Positions 58,056-64,000 of a stretch of 64,000 nt of DNA are shown here, in pieces. Positions within the stretch are counted from its first letter, which is position 1. Every line of letters begins with the position of its first letter. Origin of the DNA: Methylomonas sp. UP202 (GTDB lineage Bacteria > Pseudomonadota > Gammaproteobacteria > Methylococcales > Methylomonadaceae); the NCBI RefSeq assembly GCF_029910655.1, contig NZ_CP123897.1, forward strand, positions 248,001 to 312,000, written 5' to 3'. The position numbers and the translations under genes were made by a program. A model generated the notes under the pieces. That model searched no databases and was not told the origin of the DNA. It saw nothing but the letters and a program-made list of their open reading frames with translations.

Positions 58056-59003
58056 TCAATTCTCGATTTGCTGGATACCGTCCAGATACCAGCGCGGCTC
58101 ATTACTGAATTTCGGTTTGGTAAAATGCCAGGCTTCCCTTACGGGGTTCGCTTGACCGCCGTTTTCGCGGATCGTGGCATCGAATAGCACCGAGGCTTCC
58201 AGTTCGCTACCGACTTCCCGGACATCCAGTAACTCAGCGGTCAGCGCCAGCACTTCGGTGCTGTGGGTTTCGCCGGAAGCGCGCAGCTGCTCCTGTATCT
58301 CGGCGAACACTTTATCGGTAGTGAGGCTGCGGATTTCCGCCAGATCCCGGTTGTCCCAGGCCGCTTGCAAATGTCGATAGACGTTTTGCGCGCCGTTCAG
58401 AAAGATTTTCGCGTCGAAACCGGCCGGCAGGTTGCCGGCGTCGAAGGCTTGCGGCGCCGGAGCGCTACCGACTGCCTTGCCCTTGCCGAATAATAAATCG
58501 GTGTTGAAACCGGCCGTGCTTTGCGCGGGTTGTCGGTAGTCCGCCGGATCTGCTTGGGGCGGGTAAGCTTCGCGGGCATGCGCGCCTTCAACGGCGGGCT
58601 GGCGCGCGGATTTGGCGGCGAACAGCCGGTACAGGAGGAAGGCGAGGCCGGCGAATAGCGCGATATCCATCAAATTGAGACCCTCGAAGGCGCCTCCGAA
58701 GAACATCGAACCGAGCAAGCCGCCCAACGCCAATCCGCCCAGCATACCCATCAGGCCACCACGTCCGGCCCAGTTTTGCCGGGCGGCCTGATTTTGCGCG
58801 GCGGCTTGTTGCTGAGCCGGCGAGCGGATAGGTTGGCTGGTCGGCGCGCTGGGTGTGGGACGCTGGTACGGCGTGCTGTAACTGGGTTTACTGCCGAACG
58901 ATTTGCCGCCGCCCATGCGCTTGGCGTGGGCCGCGTCAATGCCGCCGAACGCCAAGGCCATTGCGATCAGCAAGCCGGCTAAAGTACGCGTTTTGTTGTT
59001 CAT
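58056..59003 (-). CDS. Tim44-like domain membrane protein
   Basis: A 315-residue protein with a signal-like helix (about 7-27), a low-complexity stretch rich in Q, A, P and S (about 30-90), a glycine-rich membrane helix GGLALGGLLGSMFFGGAF, another helix (LMDIALFAGLAFLLYRLF), and a C-terminal Tim44-like domain with FLNGAQNVYRHLQAAWDNRD and HFTKPKF. The family is associated with membrane complexes in bacteria. Start at 59003; longer frames have no good leader. Confidence 0.85.
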   Translation of the reverse strand: MNNKTRTLAGLLIAMALAFGGIDAAHAKRMGGGKSFGSKPSYSTPYQRPTPSAPTSQPIRSPAQQQAAAQNQAARQNWAGRGGLMGMLGGLALGGLLGSMFFGGAFEGLNLMDIALFAGLAFLLYRLFAAKSARQPAVEGAHAREAYPPQADPADYRQPAQSTAGFNTDLLFGKGKAVGSAPAPQAFDAGNLPAGFDAKIFLNGAQNVYRHLQAAWDNRDLAEIRSLTTDKVFAEIQEQLRASGETHSTEVLALTAELLDVREVGSELEASVLFDATIRENGGQANPVREAWHFTKPKFSNEPRWYLDGIQQIEN

Positions 59004-59146
59004 GTTGTGGTTTACCTGGTGTTGATTGAAGTCTATGCCGATAGTCGGGGTAAGATCGTCTTTTTCAAGTAGAATAACGGTTCGTGCCAACGGCAACAAC
59101 CCGAGCTTACCTGAATCCGCCATCATACAGAGTATTAAACATTAAA

Positions 59147-59539
59147 ATGGTTGCATTCTTGCGTCGGTTTCTCGTGGTGTTTTTGGTGTTGCTGCAATTG
59201 GTAGCCCCGCTGGTGCATGCGCATGTCGGCGATGAAGTCGGTGTCGGCGGCTGGCATTTGCATGAATTCGAGCAATGGCGTGCCGCGAACGCCGACGAAG
59301 TGCTGGCCCATATCCATCACGAGCTCCATGCGCAAAGTGCCGTGGTTGAAGTCGGTTCGGCAATTAAGCTCAATTTACCGTTATTTTACGCCGATAACCT
59401 TTCCCATGCGTTCGACACGTCGATATTCGGCCCAGCACCGCTAGCGTCTGCGACTTTGGTATTCCGTCGTCTCGATCCCCCTCCGGAACTCATCCAGCCC
59501 GGTGTTAGTCTCCATTCTTCTCGCGCGCCTCCCTGTTGA
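59147..59539 (+). CDS. 130-residue secreted His-rich protein upstream of efflux genes
   Basis: A signal-peptide-like start (MVAFLRRFLVVFLVLLQLVA, ending near VHAH) is followed by a small His-rich region (HAHVGDEVGVGGWHLHEFEQ; HIHHELHAQ). Later sequence has no recognised motif. Its position 118 bases before a heavy-metal efflux operon, together with the His-rich N-terminal part, suggests a periplasmic metal-binding or sensing role. That is an inference. No ribosome site of good quality precedes the ATG. Confidence 0.55.
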   Translation: MVAFLRRFLVVFLVLLQLVAPLVHAHVGDEVGVGGWHLHEFEQWRAANADEVLAHIHHELHAQSAVVEVGSAIKLNLPLFYADNLSHAFDTSIFGPAPLASATLVFRRLDPPPELIQPGVSLHSSRAPPC

Positions 59540-59656
59540 TTAGTCAAACGTCGCGCTGACGTCCGGCTTGCTTCGGCCAAGCTCGGTATTTTGGCGCTCA
59601 CCCGTTTCAAATCGGGTATTCTGGATTTCTGCATACCTACATTTTCGGAGAAAAAT

Positions 59657-60961
59657 ATGACCGGATTTCGTCATATTCCAAACGCGTTGTTCGGCGCGTT
59701 GTTGTCAGCTGGCGCGTGTTGGGCGGAGCCGCCGGCCACTGAGTTACCGCCACCCGTTCAAGCAATGTCGGCCGGGCCGATGATCGTCGAGCATCTCGAT
59801 CCGATAGAAACCGATCCGCAACTGAGTTTACCGGGCTTGATCGAACAAACCTTGGAAAAATACCCCGACCGCTTGATCAGCGAGGCCTTGAGCCAGGAGG
59901 CCGAGGCCCTGACCGAGCGTAGCGACAGCTGGGTGGCGGGTTCCACGGCCTTGCAATTGGGTTACATGGACGACCGGATCGCCGACGATCTGGGTTCGCG
60001 GGAAGCGTCGGCCCAAGTGGAGATCACCACCTGGAAATGGGGGCAGCGCGAAGCGGGTCAGGTCGTGGCGGATCGCGCCGGCGCGGCCGCGCAAAAACAA
60101 CTGGCAGCGGTTAAGTTGGAAGTCGTTCGGCTGGTGCGCGATGCCTTGTGGAATATGGAAATTGCCAACATCGGCTTGCAGCAAGCGCAAAACGCGCTGT
60201 CGATCTCCGAGCAATTGATGAAAAAGGTCGAGCGCCGGGTCGAGCTGGGCGATTTGCCGCGCGCCGACTTGCTTTTGGCCAAGGGCGAATATTTGCAAAA
60301 TCGGGCGCTGGTGACGCAGGCGGAAGCCGAAGTCATGCACAGCCGCAAGGCCTACACCAATCTCACGACACTGACCAAGGTGCCGAGTAGCTATCGCGAA
60401 CGCCAGAGCGAGATTACCACGGTCGCCAACGATCATCCGATGTTGGATGCCATCAACGCCATCATCGAGCGGCGGCGCGCCGAGGTCGAATGGATACGCA
60501 CGACCGATCCGATCAACCAGCCGAAACTAGGCGTAGGGGCAAAGAGTCAACGCGACGGCCGGGGCGGGCAGAATGTCGAAAGCGTGGGCGTGAACGTCGT
60601 CATGCTGTTTGGTGGCGATGCTTACAACGCGCCGGAAATCGCCAAGGCTAATCTGGAGTTGAACAATGCGATGGCTCAACGCGAACATTTGTACCGGCAG
60701 CTCGAAAAGAATTTGCACGAAGCCGAGCATGCGCTGGAAGTGACCCGCGCGGAACTGGCCATTGCCAACGAACTGAAAGACATCGCCGAAACCCATTTGA
60801 AGATGACCGAGATCAGTTTCTCGGCCGGCGAGATCAACCTGCTGGATTTGTTAAAAATTCAAGCCAGAGCCTTGGAGGCGATTCGTAACGCCAAGCTGCA
60901 AGAGGTCAAGTTGGAACGCAATATCGCCTTTTATAATCAGGCAGTAGGAGTAGCGCCGTGA
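59657..60961 (+). CDS. TolC-family outer-membrane protein (CzcC-like)
   Basis: A 434-residue protein with a signal peptide (cleavage near CWAEPP). It has long coiled-coil helices with repeats typical of outer-membrane efflux proteins: VVRLVRDALWNMEIANIGLQ, ALSISEQLMKKVERRVELGD, LPRADLLLAKGEYLQ and, in the second half, AEHALEVTRAELAIANELKD. It is the channel of the CzcCBA-like system that follows, and it ends with a GTGA overlap with the adaptor gene. Confidence 0.88.
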   Translation: MTGFRHIPNALFGALLSAGACWAEPPATELPPPVQAMSAGPMIVEHLDPIETDPQLSLPGLIEQTLEKYPDRLISEALSQEAEALTERSDSWVAGSTALQLGYMDDRIADDLGSREASAQVEITTWKWGQREAGQVVADRAGAAAQKQLAAVKLEVVRLVRDALWNMEIANIGLQQAQNALSISEQLMKKVERRVELGDLPRADLLLAKGEYLQNRALVTQAEAEVMHSRKAYTNLTTLTKVPSSYRERQSEITTVANDHPMLDAINAIIERRRAEVEWIRTTDPINQPKLGVGAKSQRDGRGGQNVESVGVNVVMLFGGDAYNAPEIAKANLELNNAMAQREHLYRQLEKNLHEAEHALEVTRAELAIANELKDIAETHLKMTEISFSAGEINLLDLLKIQARALEAIRNAKLQEVKLERNIAFYNQAVGVAP

Positions 60962-62049
60962 GATCGATGTTTTTGTGCGGTTTTTTTATCGTGTCTTGCG
61001 GACAGGCGAGCGCGGAACTCTCGCAAATTCGCATGTCCCAACAGCAAATCGACAATCTGGATGTGCGAGTGGCGCCTCTTGCCGCCGGCTCGAACATCCC
61101 GCTGTTTTACGCGCCGGCGCGCGTGACTGTGCCGGCCGATCGCGAAGCGCTGGTCGCCAGCAGCGTGGCGGGCCTGGTCACTAAAATTCACGTCAATATT
61201 GGCGATCGGGTGGTCAAGGGGCAGGTGCTGGCCACGTTGAATAGCCCGGAGTTGGTCGGTTTGCAACAGGCTTATTTGACGGCCGGTAGCGAGCATAATT
61301 TGGCCGATATCGAGCAAGGGCGCGACCAAAAGTTATTGCAGGAAGGCGTGATCGCCGAACGGCGTTTGCAAGAAACCGAAGTGTTGCATGGCAGCAAATC
61401 GGCCAAGGCCGATGAAACCAGACAATTGCTCGAGCTTGCGGGCATGTCGGTTGGCGAAATTAAGCAACTGGCGAAAACCAAGCGCTTGAATAACCAACTG
61501 GCGATCCGCTCTCCGCTGGATGGCGTGGTATTGGAACGGCTGGTGGTGTTGGGCAGTCGATTGGATATGCAGACGCCGCTGTTCCGGGTCGCCGATCTCT
61601 CGCAATTGTGGCTGGAAATCAATATTCCGCAAGAACGGATGGGGCAGGTCAAGATTGGCGACAGCGTCGGCGTCGAAGATAGCGGTATCGTCGCCCGCGT
61701 TGCTTTGCTGGGCCAAAGCGTCAACCGAGATAACCAAACCGTCGCCGCCCGGGCCGTGCTCGATGGCAAGGCCGAGGGTTTACGCGTCGGTCAAAGCGTC
61801 AACGTCAAACTGCTGGGCGGTGGTCAGACCGGTTTCCGGGTACCGAATACCGCGTTGGCGCAAAACGAAGGCCATAGTTATGTATTCGTGCGCAATGCCG
61901 AAGGCTTCGCGGTGACCGAGGTCAGCGTGGCTGGTAAACAAGCCGATGTGACTTTGGTTAACGGCCCGTTGACCGGTAACGAGCAAATAGCCGTCAAGGG
62001 CGCGGTGGCGTTGAAGGCTAACTGGTTGGGTTTAGGGGGCGACGAATAA
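60958..62049 (+). CDS. RND efflux periplasmic adaptor subunit (CzcB-like)
   Basis: A 363-residue membrane-fusion protein with a signal peptide (start GTG overlapping the previous stop). ALVASSVAGLVTKIHVNIGD RVVKGQVLATLNSPEL is the lipoyl-like part, followed by a hairpin region and SPLDGVVLERLVVLGSRLDM. The Czc/Cus type is supported by its neighbours. It bridges inner pump and outer channel. The pump gene begins one base before its stop codon ends (TAATG). Confidence 0.9.
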   Translation: MRSMFLCGFFIVSCGQASAELSQIRMSQQQIDNLDVRVAPLAAGSNIPLFYAPARVTVPADREALVASSVAGLVTKIHVNIGDRVVKGQVLATLNSPELVGLQQAYLTAGSEHNLADIEQGRDQKLLQEGVIAERRLQETEVLHGSKSAKADETRQLLELAGMSVGEIKQLAKTKRLNNQLAIRSPLDGVVLERLVVLGSRLDMQTPLFRVADLSQLWLEINIPQERMGQVKIGDSVGVEDSGIVARVALLGQSVNRDNQTVAARAVLDGKAEGLRVGQSVNVKLLGGGQTGFRVPNTALAQNEGHSYVFVRNAEGFAVTEVSVAGKQADVTLVNGPLTGNEQIAVKGAVALKANWLGLGGDE

Positions 62050-64000
62050 TGGCCGGCTTGATCCGCTTTGCGCTGATCCAGCGCCTGTTGGTCATGCTGG
62101 CGGTCGCGTTGCTGACCGGCGGCGGCTATTACGCGTTCACCAATATCCCGATCGACGCGTTTCCGGAGGTGTCGCCAACTCAGGTCAAAATTATCGTCAA
62201 GGCCAACGGCATGACACCGGAAGAGGTCGAAGCCAGAATTACCGCGCCCGTCGAAGTCGAGTTGCTGGGCATTCCCCACCAAGTCATGCTGCGCTCGCTA
62301 GCCAAGTACGCGATCACCGATATTACGCTCGATTTCGAGGAAGGCACCGATATTTATTGGGCGCGGCAACAGGTGGCGGAGCGGCTGAACGGGATTTGGG
62401 GCAACTTGCCGGAAGGGGTTCAGGGCGGTATCGCGCCAATGACGACGCCGCTCGGCGAGATGTTCATGTTCGCGATCGAAGGCGGCGATTTGACTCTGAT
62501 GCAGCGCCGCGAGCTGCTCGATTGGACGATACGGCCGGCCTTGCGCACCGTTAAGGGCGTGGCGGATGTCAACGCCTTGGGCGGCGAGGTTCGCAGCTTC
62601 GAAGTGGTGCCGGACAACATTCGAATGGCGGCACGCCATATCGACATCGCACAACTCAGCGCGGCCTTGAAGAAAAACAATGCCAACGATGGCGCGGGGC
62701 GATTGACCGAGGGCGAGGAGGCACTGATCGTCCGTGCGGAAGGCCGGATTCGCGACGAGCACGACATCGCGACGATCGTGGTCGCCGAGCGCGACGGTCT
62801 GCCGGTCAAAATCGAAGACGTCGCCGAAATCAGGATAGGCGCGCTGACTCGTTACGGCGCGGTCAGCAAGGATGGGGTCGGCGAGGCGGTCACCGCGGTG
62901 GTGCTGGGCTTGCGCGGCGCCAATGCTCGGCAGACCATCGCGCTGCTAGAGGAAAAATTGGGGCAATTGCAGCCCAGTTTGCCTGAAGGCGTTAAGATCA
63001 ATGTGTTTTACAACCGGGGCGTGTTGGTCGGCAAGGCGGTCGCGACCGTATCCCAGGCGCTGCTCGAAGCGATCGTCCTGGTCGTAATTCTGCTGATTGT
63101 GTTTCTGGGCGATTTGCGGGCCGCGGTGACCGTGGCCTTGGCACTGCCGATGGCGGCGCTGATTACGTTTATCCTGATGCAGGCCTTCGGCATGTCGGCC
63201 AATCTAATGAGTCTGGGCGGCTTGGCGATTGCGATCGGCATGCTGGTGGACGGTGCCGTCGTGGTTGTCGAAAACATCATTACCCAACTCGCCGACCATC
63301 GTAAAGCCGAGCGTTTGCCGCGCCTGCACCTGATTTATCGGGCGACCCGGGAAGTCGCCGCTCCGGTGACGTCGGGCATCCTGATCATTGTCATCGTATT
63401 TTTGCCGTTGTTGACGCTGCAAGGGCTGGAAGGCAAATTGTTCGGCCCGGTCGCGATGACGATCGTGTTCGCGCTGAGCGGTTCCTTGTTGTTGTCGCTG
63501 ACGGTGATTCCGGTGTTGGCCTCGTTTCTGTTGAAGAATGTGTCGCACGAAGAGCCTTGGCTGCCGCGTAAATTACTGGCTTTGTATCAGCCGGTGTTGG
63601 CGTGGTGTTTGGCGAACGCCAAAACGGTGTTTATCGTTGCGGGAGGATTGTTGCTGGCAACGCTACTGGTTTTCAGTCGAATCGGCAGCACTTTCATACC
63701 GACGATGGACGAAGGCGACATTATCGTGCAACTCGAAAAATTGCCGTCGATTACGTTGGCGGATTCGGTGGCGCTGGATGTGCGGGTGCAGAAAAACATT
63801 CTCGAGCATGTTCCGGAAGTGGCTCACGTGGTGTCCAGGGTCGGCACCGACGAATTGGGTTTGGATCCGATGAGCCTCAACGACACGGATACCTTTTTAA
63901 TTCTGAAACCGAAAGCCGAATGGCGGATGCATACCAAGGAAGCGCTGATCGAGGAAATCCGCAAGGTCATGCCGCACACGCCGGGTATTGCGTTCGGCTT
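62049..64000 (+). CDS. heavy-metal RND efflux pump (CzcA/CusA-like), 3' end cut by window
   Basis: About 650 residues are visible. IRFALIQRLLVMLAVALLTG is the first membrane helix, IPIDAFPEVSPTQVKIIVKA and GMTPEEVEARITAPVE belong to the HME-RND family, and LAIAIGMLVDGAVVVVENI is the conserved helix 4 with acidic residues for proton transfer. The frame is open to the last base. It exports divalent or monovalent metals (Co, Zn, Cd, Cu or Ag); the metal cannot be read safely from the visible part. Confidence 0.92.
   Translation, partial: MAGLIRFALIQRLLVMLAVALLTGGGYYAFTNIPIDAFPEVSPTQVKIIVKANGMTPEEVEARITAPVEVELLGIPHQVMLRSLAKYAITDITLDFEEGTDIYWARQQVAERLNGIWGNLPEGVQGGIAPMTTPLGEMFMFAIEGGDLTLMQRRELLDWTIRPALRTVKGVADVNALGGEVRSFEVVPDNIRMAARHIDIAQLSAALKKNNANDGAGRLTEGEEALIVRAEGRIRDEHDIATIVVAERDGLPVKIEDVAEIRIGALTRYGAVSKDGVGEAVTAVVLGLRGANARQTIALLEEKLGQLQPSLPEGVKINVFYNRGVLVGKAVATVSQALLEAIVLVVILLIVFLGDLRAAVTVALALPMAALITFILMQAFGMSANLMSLGGLAIAIGMLVDGAVVVVENIITQLADHRKAERLPRLHLIYRATREVAAPVTSGILIIVIVFLPLLTLQGLEGKLFGPVAMTIVFALSGSLLLSLTVIPVLASFLLKNVSHEEPWLPRKLLALYQPVLAWCLANAKTVFIVAGGLLLATLLVFSRIGSTFIPTMDEGDIIVQLEKLPSITLADSVALDVRVQKNILEHVPEVAHVVSRVGTDELGLDPMSLNDTDTFLILKPKAEWRMHTKEALIEEIRKVMPHTPGIAFG

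Overview
The window looks like chromosomal DNA from a methylotrophic, probably methane-oxidising, gammaproteobacterium of the Methylococcales type. This is an inference. It rests on a formaldehyde-activating enzyme (fae), a lanthanide-type PQQ alcohol dehydrogenase with its XoxJ-like partner, a pqqA gene, and gammaproteobacterial gene orders (lpoA-yraN-diaA beside rsmI; glyQ-glyS-gmhB-plsC; pstS-pstCAB-phoU). No methane monooxygenase or mxa genes lie in the window.

Layout. 1-2452: the end of a LON-domain protein, then a secreted YtkA/FixH-like protein translationally coupled to a MauG-type dihaem peroxidase. 2692-10102 (minus): a methanol-oxidation block in the order PQQ dehydrogenase, XoxJ-like binding protein, cytochrome c, pqqA (24 codons), two CydA-like membrane proteins each ending in a c-haem domain, fae, and a 90-residue unknown. 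Together these would oxidise methanol in the periplasm, carry electrons to the membrane, and pass formaldehyde to the H4MPT pathway. 10938-13895: a DUF155 protein, DAHP synthase and a ThiS-ThiG fusion. 13896-16521: a repeat-rich, partly AT-rich islet with an inverted repeat, a 21-bp tandem repeat, a tRNA-like sequence without a normal anticodon loop, a HEPN-motif gene, and two palindromic or MITE-like elements. 16522-31983: housekeeping genes (metH, glyQS, gmhB, plsC) mixed with small membrane proteins and a tandem pair of tiny lipoproteins, each with its own promoter and terminator. 32190-38082: a cold-shock protein, tRNA-Pro(CGG), about 1 kb without genes, an EF-hand protein, a GNAT/C39 fusion coupled to a DUF2817 metallopeptidase, and citrate synthase. 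38151-46295: diaA-yraN-lpoA diverging from rsmI, a polysaccharide flippase, a TetR/GST divergent pair, asparaginase and folA. 46332-53154: the phosphate regulon pstS-pstC-pstA-pstB-phoU, preceded by four pho-box half sites at exact 11-bp spacing and with a terminator between pstS and pstC. 53234-59003 (minus): TonB receptor, YfiR-like protein and histidine kinase, plus a Tim44-domain protein and a methyltransferase. 59147-64000: a heavy-metal RND efflux system (CzcC-, CzcB- and CzcA-like), cut by the window end.

Several genes are tiny: pqqA, a 42-residue membrane protein and two lipoproteins of 45 and 39 residues. The least explained parts are the CydA-like cytochrome pair in the methanol block and the tRNA-like/HEPN islet.
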